From CAYWNK01 sp047639615 (GTDB lineage: Bacteria > Planctomycetota > UBA1135 > GCA-002686595): a stretch of DNA of 6,284 nt. The notes under the pieces were generated by a model. That model was not told the origin of the DNA. It made no database searches and saw only the letters and a list, made by a program, of their open reading frames with translations. Shown here piece by piece: positions 1 to 6,284 of the stretch. Position numbers and translations under genes: made by a program. Each line of letters starts with the position of its first letter. Position 1 is the first letter of the stretch. The stretch lies in NCBI GenBank assembly GCA_047639615.1, contig JBLIOL010000312.1:1-6284 (forward strand). The letters are read 5' to 3'.

Positions 1-3000
1 ATCCGCGAAGGCCACAAGATACTCATCCTCAAGTTCCTGCTCCTTGAACCAGCGCTCGATGCTTTGATAACTGCGCGAACCCGAACTGAGGCGCTGACTT
101 GTCGCTTTCTTTTCCAGCTCCTCTAGCGGCGTCCGGTAGAGTTCGAAGAGCTGTCGGCCCGCCGCCAAGGCGCCGGCCTGGTCCTTGTTCAGATGACACA
201 GGCGACCGATGTCCATGGCTAGACGCCAAGACTCCCCGCGTAGGGCGCGCACCTGCTCCAGTGCTTCCGCCGCACCCTCGTAGTCCTCGTCGGCCTCGAG
301 AATACGCGCCAGGAAGAGCAGTAAGGACGCATCGCCTTGGCCGCCGCCAAGCCCCTCCCGCAGAACCGTCTTGGCAAGCTCGCTGAACTTATACTTGCGG
401 AAGAGTGCCGCCTTGCGCCGCGCGTCACGCACTCCCGCGAGCACCTGCCTAGCCTGCTCCATATCCCCCAGCTCGAGGGCCACGCGAGCGAGTTCGAAAC
501 TCGTCTCCGTAGGATCCGCCGTGGGCAAAGCGCGCAACTCCTTGCGCACGACCAAGGCCTCTCCCCAACGCTCCATGGACTCCAGTAGTCTTGCACGCTC
601 GCCCATCAAGCGCGGCTCGCGCGGCTGATAGCTGAGCAGCCGATCGACCGTCTCCAGGGCCAAGGCATACTCCGACTCACGGCTGTACAAATCCGACAGG
701 GTCAAGGACGCGAGCACGTCATAGGGGTTGTCCAGCACCCGCACGCGCAGCTCCTCCATGCGGCGGCGAACCTCTCCCACCTCACGCAGCATGCTGTAGT
801 GCTTGGAGCGTGCCAGGCTGGCCGACTCGGGGTCGCCTTGACTTGCCACCGTCAGAATTTCAGCCTCAGCGCGCTGCCACTCGCCGTTCTGCTTGAGCGT
901 GTTCGCCAACCGCAGGCGGGTGGTTCCGCTCTCGGGCTCCAAGCGCACGGCCTGGCGCACGCAGCGCAGAGCCTCATCCGAAAGCGAGAGCTTTTCGTAC
1001 GCATCCGCCACCTCGAGCCAAGCCGCGGGGTTGTCCGGGGAAGCGCGCAGCATCTCCTCGTAACAAGCGAATGCCTCCGCACTCTGGTAGAGAGCTAGGT
1101 GCACGCTCGCCATATCCTTGAGCACGCGCCGCCGCGATTGAGGGCGAATCTCCAGCAGCAGCTTGTAGCGCGCCAGAGCCTCCTCCAAGGCGCCGTCCTG
1201 GCGCAACAAGCGCGCCATCCAAAGGTGCGCCTCCTCCAAATCGGGGTGCTGCTCTAGGAGGCTGAGTAGGGTCGCTTCTGCGAGGGCCGGACGGCGCAAG
1301 CGCTCAGCACCCTTGGCCACCAAGAGGTAGTCGCCGACGCCCGCCTGCCCGGCCTCTATAGCCGCTTGGGATTGATCCACCAGGGCCTGCAACTGGCCTA
1401 GCTCATCCGCGCTGCGCACCAGGCGATCCACCGCGGCCTTGCGCAGGCTGCTCTCACGGGCCACGTTCACCACGCGCCGCAGCAACTCGCCGGCGCGCTC
1501 GTGCTCGCCGTCGCGACGGTAGATCTCAGCCAAGCGTGACATCATGGACGCCGCCTCCGGCTCCAGGACCAGCGCAGCCTCCAAGGCCTCTTGCGCGCGC
1601 TTAGGCTCGCCCTGTGCGATCCACATGGAGGAGAGTTCCTCCAACCGTCGCGCGTCGCCGGCTGCACTGGTGACGGCCCGCTCGAGTGCAGCCGTAGCCT
1701 CCTCCACCCGCTCCAGACCGGTCAGGTAGAGCGCGAGATCTCCGTAGCGCGCTAGGTTTCTAGGCTCGAGCGCGATGGCGCGCTCATACATACCGATGGC
1801 ATCGTCCACCTGCTCATGGGAAGCGAAGAAGCCCGCCAGCCGCGTGCATAGACTTGGATCGTCCACGCGCCTTTCCAGACTGCGCTGCCATTCGCGCCGC
1901 GCCGCGTCTAGTTGGCCCCCATCCGCGAAGGCCTGACCGAGGGCCAAGTACAACTCCAACTCTCGCGGATGGGCTGCCAGGATGCGCTGGTATTCAAGCA
2001 CGCGCGCCTCGTGATCCTCTGCCAGCTTCAGCATGTGGAGCAGGCTGCGCGACAGTGCCAGGTCGGCGGGAAAGTCCAGTACGGCAGCCTCGAGCACCGC
2101 GCGCGCCTCCTCCTGACGCCCGGCGATGCTTAGCACCTGGGCCAGCATCTCGCGCGCCGACAGATCGCTGCGCCTCTCAGCATCGGACTGGCAGCGCTCG
2201 ATCAAGGCCGGCAAGCCCCCCGTGCGCTGGGCCAGGGAGATCAGGCGTGGGGTCAGCTCACGCCGCAGCCAATGGCCGCGCGCTAGCAGACCGAAGGCCT
2301 CGAAGTAGCAAGCCGTGGCCTGCTCCGCGTCCCCGCGCCGCTCGTGAACCTTCGCTAGCTCCGAGAGCACCCGCGAGCGCTTCTCCGCGTCGTCATCCGC
2401 CAGGCGCTTGGCTTCCACGAGCACCTCGGCAGCCTCCTCCAGCAGACCGTTGTCAGCTAGCAGGGACGCCGCCTCCACGCGCAGGTGAAAGCTGTCGGGA
2501 CGCAGCTGCGCCAGGGCGCGAAAGGCGGCCACCGCCGCTTCGCGCTCGCCCGACCCCAACAGAGCCGCAGCCTGTTCGCCGTATAGGCTCTCCAGTAGGG
2601 CCGGATCCTCGGTGGCTTCCACAGCACGTCCAAATGCGGCCGCTGCGGAGTCTGACTCACCACGCCGCTCCTGCAGCTGGCCCTCCAAGCGATGTGCCTC
2701 GGCCCCGGGAGCATCCATGGCCTGCAGCAGCTCGAGGGCTTCGTCCCACTCATCCGTGGCCACCATTAGCCGCACCAATACAACCCGCGTGCCATTGTTG
2801 GCCGGATCCTCCGCATGACGTGCGCGCCAGCGCTCCACCAAAGGCTCCAGCTGTCCCGCCGAGACAGCGGCCGCGACAAGCTTCTCGAAGGCCCAATCGT
2901 GGTAAGGCTTGCGCTCCAGGTAGCGCTCGTAGCTTTGGAGTTGCTTCTTGGGGTCTTGGGTACGTTCCTGACCGAGAGCTGAGCTTGCGAAGACCAGCAG

Positions 3001-3027
3001 ACACAGGACCGAGAGCAGCTTGCGCAT
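1..3027 (-). CDS. Large exported tetratricopeptide-repeat (TPR) protein, 3' end cut off by the window
   Basis: The minus-strand frame from ATG at 3027 stays open for 1009 codons to base 1 without a stop. I checked every codon. Residues 1-19 form a signal peptide (MRK, then a Leu/Val/Phe-rich core, then SALG before Gln20), so the product is probably exported. The rest is almost all helical and rich in Ala, Leu, Glu and Arg, in 34-residue TPR-like units. The clearest are near residues 112-143, 146-178, 357-389, 391-424, 459-492, 493-526, 598-631, 667-700 and 768-803. Several show the usual small residue-Tyr/Phe-Ala-Pro pattern, for example AIGMYERAIALEP at 410-422. Such arrays bind proteins or peptides. 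No catalytic domain is visible. Residues 930-1009 are less repeat-like and may lead into another region. An in-frame ATG at 3069 would add 14 residues ahead of the signal peptide, so 3027 is preferred, though neither start has a good ribosome-binding site. The gene is divergent from the hydrolase. Function is unknown beyond scaffolding. Confidence 0.9.
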   Translation of the reverse strand, partial: MRKLLSVLCLLVFASSALGQERTQDPKKQLQSYERYLERKPYHDWAFEKLVAAAVSAGQLEPLVERWRARHAEDPANNGTRVVLVRLMVATDEWDEALELLQAMDAPGAEAHRLEGQLQERRGESDSAAAAFGRAVEATEDPALLESLYGEQAAALLGSGEREAAVAAFRALAQLRPDSFHLRVEAASLLADNGLLEEAAEVLVEAKRLADDDAEKRSRVLSELAKVHERRGDAEQATACYFEAFGLLARGHWLRRELTPRLISLAQRTGGLPALIERCQSDAERRSDLSAREMLAQVLSIAGRQEEARAVLEAAVLDFPADLALSRSLLHMLKLAEDHEARVLEYQRILAAHPRELELYLALGQAFADGGQLDAARREWQRSLERRVDDPSLCTRLAGFFASHEQVDDAIGMYERAIALEPRNLARYGDLALYLTGLERVEEATAALERAVTSAAGDARRLEELSSMWIAQGEPKRAQEALEAALVLEPEAASMMSRLAEIYRRDGEHERAGELLRRVVNVARESSLRKAAVDRLVRSADELGQLQALVDQSQAAIEAGQAGVGDYLLVAKGAERLRRPALAEATLLSLLEQHPDLEEAHLWMARLLRQDGALEEALARYKLLLEIRPQSRRRVLKDMASVHLALYQSAEAFACYEEMLRASPDNPAAWLEVADAYEKLSLSDEALRCVRQAVRLEPESGTTRLRLANTLKQNGEWQRAEAEILTVASQGDPESASLARSKHYSMLREVGEVRRRMEELRVRVLDNPYDVLASLTLSDLYSRESEYALALETVDRLLSYQPREPRLMGERARLLESMERWGEALVVRKELRALPTADPTETSFELARVALELGDMEQARQVLAGVRDARRKAALFRKYKFSELAKTVLREGLGGGQGDASLLLFLARILEADEDYEGAAEALEQVRALRGESWRLAMDIGRLCHLNKDQAGALAAGRQLFELYRTPLEELEKKATSQRLSSGSRSYQSIERWFKEQELEDEYLVAFAD

Positions 3028-3166
3028 AGGGTGCGAATAGAATGGTGGCGAACGAGCGTGGCGCGCCATTGGACGACGCGCTGGGCTTCATCTTGCCACA
3101 ATTCACCAGGCTCGAAAGTGCACGTGGCTGAGCGAAAATGTCCCCTCGATGTACCGTAGCCCTGCC
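3028..3166. promoter_or_regulatory. Divergent intergenic region with a 10-bp palindrome; presumed to hold both promoters
   Basis: This gap separates the start codons of two divergently transcribed genes, so promoters for both must lie here or inside the flanking genes. I could not identify a convincing -35/-10 pair on either strand. Visible structure is a perfect palindrome TGGCGCGCCA at 3059-3068 and a direct repeat GTGGCG at 3045-3050 and 3058-3063, 13 bp apart, the second copy overlapping the palindrome. The palindrome sits about 31 bp upstream of the TPR start, where a regulator could affect that promoter. A 10-bp palindrome in GC-rich DNA can easily arise by chance. The regulatory role is inferred only from the gene arrangement. 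Confidence 0.35.
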
Positions 3167-4300
3167 ATGATCCTCCGCAAACTCCGCCTAACCCTTCTCG
3201 CCGCCTGGGCCACCCTTGCCCTGGCTCCCACCCTCAGTGCCCAGGGCGACCGTTTGGCTCCAGCACCCGAGCCGCGCCTCGAGCTCGAGGAGGTGGAGGA
3301 CCTGGTCCAAATGCATGGCATCCAGGCCATGGAATCCAAGCGAGCAGCCGGCTACGGCATAGCCGTGGGTATCGACGGAGTGCTGGTCTACGAGACAGGC
3401 CTCGGACTCGCGGACCTCGAGCTGGAAGTTCCCGTGACCACCGAGAGCGTCTTCCGCATCGGCTCCATCACCAAGCAATTCACCGCGGCCTACGCCATGC
3501 GCCTGATCGAAGCCAGCCAGCTGAGCCTCGACACGCCCATCAACAAGTACCTCAGTTTCCCGCTCCAGGGCCAGGAGGTAACGCTCTGCCACTTGCTCAA
3601 CCACACCTCCGGCATCCCGAGCTACACCGCCCAGGGGGCCGAGTGGATGCGCGCAGTGCCCTTGGAACTCGAGCATGATCAACTGCTAGGTTTGGTCTCC
3701 GGCAAGCCCTTCGACTTCGCGCCGGGCACCCAGTTCCTCTACAACAACACCGGCTACTACCTCTTGGGCATGCTGCTCGAGCAGGTCGCCGGCAGCCCCT
3801 ACCAAGAGCTCATCTCCAAGCAGCTGTGCGGGCCCCTGGGACTTGGTATTCGGTACGACTCCAACACAGAGATCATCCCTCACCGTGCGCAGGGCTACGC
3901 CGCTGGCCGCTCCGGCCTCGAGAACGACAAGCAGTTTGGCGTCAGCCAGCCAGGCGCGGCCGGCGCCCTACTTTCTACCGCAGCCGACCTGGTGCGTTGG
4001 GCGCATCTTTTGCAAGCTGGTAAGGTCGTCTCAAGCAAGTCCTACGAGGCCATGTGCACCCCAACCAAACTGAGTGACGACAGCCAAAGGCCCTATGGCT
4101 ATGGCCTCAGCATCGATGACCTTGGCGGGGAGCGCCGCGTCGGCCACGGTGGCGGCATATTTGGATTCAACTCCATTCTAAATACCTATCCCGATGCGGG
4201 TTTGGTGGTCTGCGTCCTCTCGAATAGTGAAGCTGCCAGCGCAGCGCGCCTAGAACAGTCCATCAGCCAGAGCCTCTTGGCCGTTCTCGCTAGGGAATAA
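3167..4300 (+). CDS. Exported beta-lactamase-family serine hydrolase (S12-like DD-peptidase/esterase fold)
   Basis: This is a complete gene for 377 residues ending in TAA. The first 25 residues are a signal peptide (MILRKLRL, hydrophobic core, LSA before Gln26), so the enzyme should act in the cell envelope or outside. The catalytic motifs of the family are present in order: Ser100-Ile-Thr-Lys103 (SxxK, nucleophile and base), Tyr192-Asn-Asn194 (YxN) and His327-Gly-Gly-Gly330 in the position of KTG. Other family marks are LLNHTSGIPSY at 143-153 and GAAGALLSTAADLVRW at 263-278. Length is normal for one catalytic domain. Known relatives include D-alanyl-D-alanine carboxypeptidases, D-aminopeptidases, esterases and class C beta-lactamases. 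HGGG rather than KTG leans toward a peptidase or esterase than a true beta-lactamase, but the substrate cannot be read from sequence. An in-frame ATG at 3149 adds six residues (MYRSPA). I chose 3167 because it gives a more standard signal peptide; neither has a Shine-Dalgarno sequence. Confidence 0.93.
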   Translation: MILRKLRLTLLAAWATLALAPTLSAQGDRLAPAPEPRLELEEVEDLVQMHGIQAMESKRAAGYGIAVGIDGVLVYETGLGLADLELEVPVTTESVFRIGSITKQFTAAYAMRLIEASQLSLDTPINKYLSFPLQGQEVTLCHLLNHTSGIPSYTAQGAEWMRAVPLELEHDQLLGLVSGKPFDFAPGTQFLYNNTGYYLLGMLLEQVAGSPYQELISKQLCGPLGLGIRYDSNTEIIPHRAQGYAAGRSGLENDKQFGVSQPGAAGALLSTAADLVRWAHLLQAGKVVSSKSYEAMCTPTKLSDDSQRPYGYGLSIDDLGGERRVGHGGGIFGFNSILNTYPDAGLVVCVLSNSEAASAARLEQSISQSLLAVLARE

Positions 4301-4452
4301 GCCCCTCAGCCTTCGACGGCAGGCACGCCGCGATTTCCGAGAGATTGTTGAGCAAACTAGCGACCTCCCTTCGTTGGTCTAAGTAGGGGCCAATCTGCAG
4401 CTCGTAGGCAGGTCCCATTCTTCGTTCAACACAAGAGAGAAGTCACACTCCC
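4301..4452. other. Spacer between the hydrolase and the propeller-protein gene; nothing firm seen
   Basis: This 152-bp stretch has stops in the flanking reading frames and no credible small gene. The only local hairpin after the hydrolase stop is a 4-bp stem, CGGC at 4317-4320 with GCCG at 4327-4330, without a T-run, too weak to call a terminator. A purine-rich run, AAGAGAGAAG at 4433-4442, ends 10 bp before the next ATG and may be a weak ribosome-binding site. No clear promoter hexamers were found. The spacing suggests that the downstream gene may have its own promoter. Confidence 0.4.
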
Positions 4453-6284
4453 ATGCTCACCAGTCTCCTAATTGCGTCCTTCGCGGTACTCCCACAGCAG
4501 GACGTAGACACCTCAGCGCCCATCGCTCCCTCCGGGTACCAGGGAATCGTCTGTGACGACATGTCCCTGATCACCCGCAGCCCCGTCCAGGACTACGTCA
4601 GCGGCTCTCAAGCCGGTGATAATGCCCTGGAGAACCCCGCTGCGATCGCACGCATTCGGCCCTTCATTCCCAAGCTCGACGGCCTAGGCTCGGACCTTGC
4701 CAAGGGCAAATTCAGTATGCGTAAGCTCATGAGCGAAGTGCTCATGAGCCAGGCTGCGGACCAACACATCTGGGCCCGCGGTCACGACTTCCGCGCTAGC
4801 TTCGGAACCGAGGGCTTCACCATGTGGCCCGTATTCGGCAAGCGCTCCCCCCAAGAGTTCCCGGTGGCCTTCCAGCTGCAGCAGGTCACACTTGGCGGAG
4901 AAGCACTCGAGACCAATGCCACCGCCCCCACCATGGACGGCAGCGTGGTCGAAATCGGCCAGGGCAGCCTGCGCGAGGTCTACTACGTGGACTTGAACCA
5001 AGTCGAGCAGACCTTCGTTTTCGACCAACTCCCCGGCAGCGGTGAGATCGTGGTCAACCTGAGCGTGGACACGGAGCTCACGGTTCAAGCCGACGGCGAC
5101 TTGATCCGCTTCGTGCACCCCGAGTTCGGCGAAGTCACCTACGGCCAAGCCTTCGTTCGCGACGCCTCGGGCCGCAAGGAGTCGATCGAGCGCACCTGGA
5201 CCGGCGACGGCATCACCTTGCGCGTTCCGGCCAGCTTCGTGGCTTCGGCCCAGCTGCCCTTGACCATCGACCCGCCGACGACCGCCCTGGTCAACAACTT
5301 TGGCACCGTCGACGACGCCTATCCCGACGTTGCCTACGACGGGCGCTCCAATCTTTGGTGGGTTGTCTGGCAGGACTATACGTCAGCCACGAACTCGGAC
5401 TGCTTCGCGACCAATTACACCCTTGGTGGCGTCCAGGGCACGACCTTAAGTATCGACCTCTCCGGCGATCACTGGTCCCACCCGCGCATGGCCTACAACT
5501 ACGGTAGCGACCGCCTTCTGATCGTCGCCACCGTCGAGGCTGGCGGCTTGGGAGGCAGCGGAACGATCCAAGGCCGCTACATCGATGCCGCCACCAACAC
5601 CGTCACCGGCACGGCCTTCACAATCAGCACGTTCGGCGCACTCAAGCGTTGGCCTGATGTGGCTGGCATGAGTTTCGACAGCCCCACCACCTCGTACTTC
5701 TGCGTCGCCTGGTCCTTCGAGATCAACGCCACGAGTCACATCGCCCAGTATCGCGTCGTCAACTCCGTCGGCGGCTTCCTGGTCCCGGTGACCTCGGTCA
5801 CCTCAGGCGTTGATGCCATCCACACCACGCTCTCGGCCGGCATGGGCAATGTGGCCTTCACCGGCGACTACTGGAACCTCGCTTGGACCGAGGACAATGG
5901 CACTCTCGGAGACGGACTCGGCAGCATCTATGCTCGCCAGGTGGTCTTCAGTGGAGACCCGAACGTCGGCGCTGGAAACTTCCTCGTCGCCGGAACTTCA
6001 GACTGCGCCTTCCCCTCGATCACGGAACGCATGGACCGTAACTTGGTCGCCGACGGAGAGCGCCCCTCGATCGTGGCCTACGAGCGAGACTTCCCCACCG
6101 TCTCCGGCACCCCGCCCCGACAGCGCAGCATCTATGCCAACGTCATCACCAACAACACCGCCTTCGCGGCCAACTCCGTGAGCTTCTTGCTCGAGGACGT
6201 CGACCTCGAGCTCGACCAACGTGACGCCTCCATCGCGACCGATGGCGACTCCTTCTTCATCGTCTACAACGAGGAGTACTACGG
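4453..6284 (+). CDS. Large exported protein with 'PLTIDP' N-terminal module and propeller-like repeats, 3' end cut off
   Basis: The frame from ATG 4453 is open for 610 codons to the window end. It is the first ATG after an in-frame stop at 4405-4407. Residues 1-14 (MLTSLLIASFAVLP) are a hydrophobic leader before QQD. It looks like a signal peptide but lacks the usual Lys/Arg. Residues about 160-274 form a beta-rich module: EQTFVF at 185-190, a Leu/Val strand segment at 198-209, DASGR at 237-241, then LPLTIDP at 268-274. This order matches the module preceding FG-GAP, SBBP or other beta repeats in many bacterial secreted proteins; that match is from memory of the family pattern. Residues 17-150 are not recognised. 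From residue 290 there are repeats of about 53-68 residues with the pattern P-D/S-V-A-x-D/E-G, then an aromatic/aliphatic strand such as WWVVWQD at 302-308. Likely role: surface or secreted binding protein. No catalytic motif is visible, and any sorting or anchor signal lies beyond the edge. Confidence 0.88.
   Translation, partial: MLTSLLIASFAVLPQQDVDTSAPIAPSGYQGIVCDDMSLITRSPVQDYVSGSQAGDNALENPAAIARIRPFIPKLDGLGSDLAKGKFSMRKLMSEVLMSQAADQHIWARGHDFRASFGTEGFTMWPVFGKRSPQEFPVAFQLQQVTLGGEALETNATAPTMDGSVVEIGQGSLREVYYVDLNQVEQTFVFDQLPGSGEIVVNLSVDTELTVQADGDLIRFVHPEFGEVTYGQAFVRDASGRKESIERTWTGDGITLRVPASFVASAQLPLTIDPPTTALVNNFGTVDDAYPDVAYDGRSNLWWVVWQDYTSATNSDCFATNYTLGGVQGTTLSIDLSGDHWSHPRMAYNYGSDRLLIVATVEAGGLGGSGTIQGRYIDAATNTVTGTAFTISTFGALKRWPDVAGMSFDSPTTSYFCVAWSFEINATSHIAQYRVVNSVGGFLVPVTSVTSGVDAIHTTLSAGMGNVAFTGDYWNLAWTEDNGTLGDGLGSIYARQVVFSGDPNVGAGNFLVAGTSDCAFPSITERMDRNLVADGERPSIVAYERDFPTVSGTPPRQRSIYANVITNNTAFAANSVSFLLEDVDLELDQRDASIATDGDSFFIVYNEEYY
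4725..4749 (+). repeat. Perfect inverted repeat (10-bp stem, 5-nt loop) inside a coding sequence
   Basis: The 10-mer GCTCATGAGC occurs at 4725-4734 and again at 4740-4749, separated by GAAGT. Each copy is itself palindromic, so the pair is both a direct and an inverted repeat and could fold in RNA as a 10-bp stem with six G-C pairs and a 5-nt loop. It encodes an imperfect LMSEV/LMSQA repeat at residues 92-101 of the propeller protein. No T-run follows, so it is not an intrinsic terminator. It may simply reflect the repeated amino acids plus codon choice. Confidence 0.85.
5320..6284 (+). repeat. Six degenerate beta-propeller-like protein repeats (within the third gene)
   Basis: Repeat starts, by residue of the encoded protein, are about 290 (YPDVAYDG), 343 (HPRMAYNYG), 400 (WPDVAGMSFD), 458 (TTLSAGMGNVAF), 537 (RPSIVAYER) and 592 (ASIATDGDSFFIVYNEE, cut by the edge). 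Most are followed by a short strand rich in Val, Trp and Tyr (VVW, CVAW, LAW, IVY). Several units then have a strand of the type IYARQV (492-497) or IYANV (560-564). The fit to the known pattern PxVAxdG...VVW.d...IygxrV is good in spacing but poor in identity. A beta-propeller is the likely fold; the full blade number cannot be told because the gene continues. Confidence 0.6.

Noticed and set aside
1..1933. 13-bp direct repeat ATCCGCGAAGGCC at 1-13 and 1921-1933
   Set aside because: Both copies encode the same AFAD residues in the TPR protein, and a 13-bp match in a window of this size and composition is not surprising. No mobile element borders were seen.
1854..3029. Long plus-strand open frame of 391 codons opposite the TPR gene
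   Set aside because: It is Pro/Arg/Ala-rich with no domain pattern, begins with TTG, and lies wholly opposite a frame with a signal peptide and TPR repeats. It is the expected antisense shadow in GC-rich DNA.
3093..3121. Candidate promoter with TTGCCA at 3093-3098 for the hydrolase
   Set aside because: At a 17-bp spacing the -10 position reads AAGTGC, which does not resemble TATAAT.
3188..3682. Minus-strand open frame of 164 codons opposite the hydrolase
   Set aside because: It overlaps the part of the hydrolase that holds the SxxK and HTSG motifs and has no recognisable features of its own.
3167..4300. Reading the hydrolase as an AmpC-type beta-lactamase resistance gene
   Set aside because: The third motif is HGGG, not KTG, and the family covers many peptidases and esterases; there is no regulator gene such as ampR nearby.
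4317..4330. Possible terminator hairpin after the hydrolase stop
   Set aside because: The stem is only 4 bp with a 6-nt loop and no run of T follows.
4684..5148. Minus-strand open frame of 154 codons opposite the third gene
   Set aside because: The plus frame continues for 610 codons with a leader and repeats; the opposite frame is a codon-bias shadow.
5787..5802. 6-bp stem GGTGAC/GTCACC with a CTCG loop in the third gene
   Set aside because: Short GC-rich hairpins like this are common in coding DNA of this composition, and it encodes an ordinary VPVTSVT strand. No T-run follows.

Overview
The window is GC-rich bacterial DNA, almost entirely coding, with three protein genes that all look exported. 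Two run off the window edges. No rRNA, tRNA, CRISPR array, insertion sequence or phage gene was seen. The organism cannot be named from this sequence. The mix of very long secreted tetratricopeptide proteins, large beta-rich surface proteins, signal peptides ending in 'Q' after the cleavage site and starts without a clear Shine-Dalgarno sequence resembles GC-rich Planctomycetota. That is a guess from style, not a demonstrated assignment.

Layout. Positions 1-3027 (minus strand) hold the first 1009 codons of an exported tetratricopeptide-repeat (TPR) protein whose C-terminus lies beyond the left edge. A 139-bp divergent intergenic region (3028-3166) follows, containing a perfect 10-bp palindrome. 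Positions 3167-4300 (plus strand) encode a complete exported serine hydrolase of the beta-lactamase/DD-peptidase (S12-like) fold with its catalytic motifs intact. After a 152-bp spacer, 4453-6284 (plus strand) encodes the first 610 codons of a large exported protein. It has an N-terminal beta-sandwich-like module ending in a 'PLTIDP' motif, followed by at least six degenerate beta-propeller-like repeats. Its end lies beyond the right edge.

How they fit together. All three products should leave the cytoplasm. The hydrolase could act on peptidoglycan peptides or small esters/amides, the TPR protein could be a protein-binding scaffold, and the propeller protein could be a surface or secreted binding protein. 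Nothing in the sequence shows that they work as one system, and the 152-bp gap makes co-transcription of the two plus-strand genes uncertain. I did not find evidence for a new defence, mobile or biosynthetic system. The most unexpected small-scale signal is a perfect 10-bp stem, 5-nt loop inverted repeat (4725-4749) inside the third gene.
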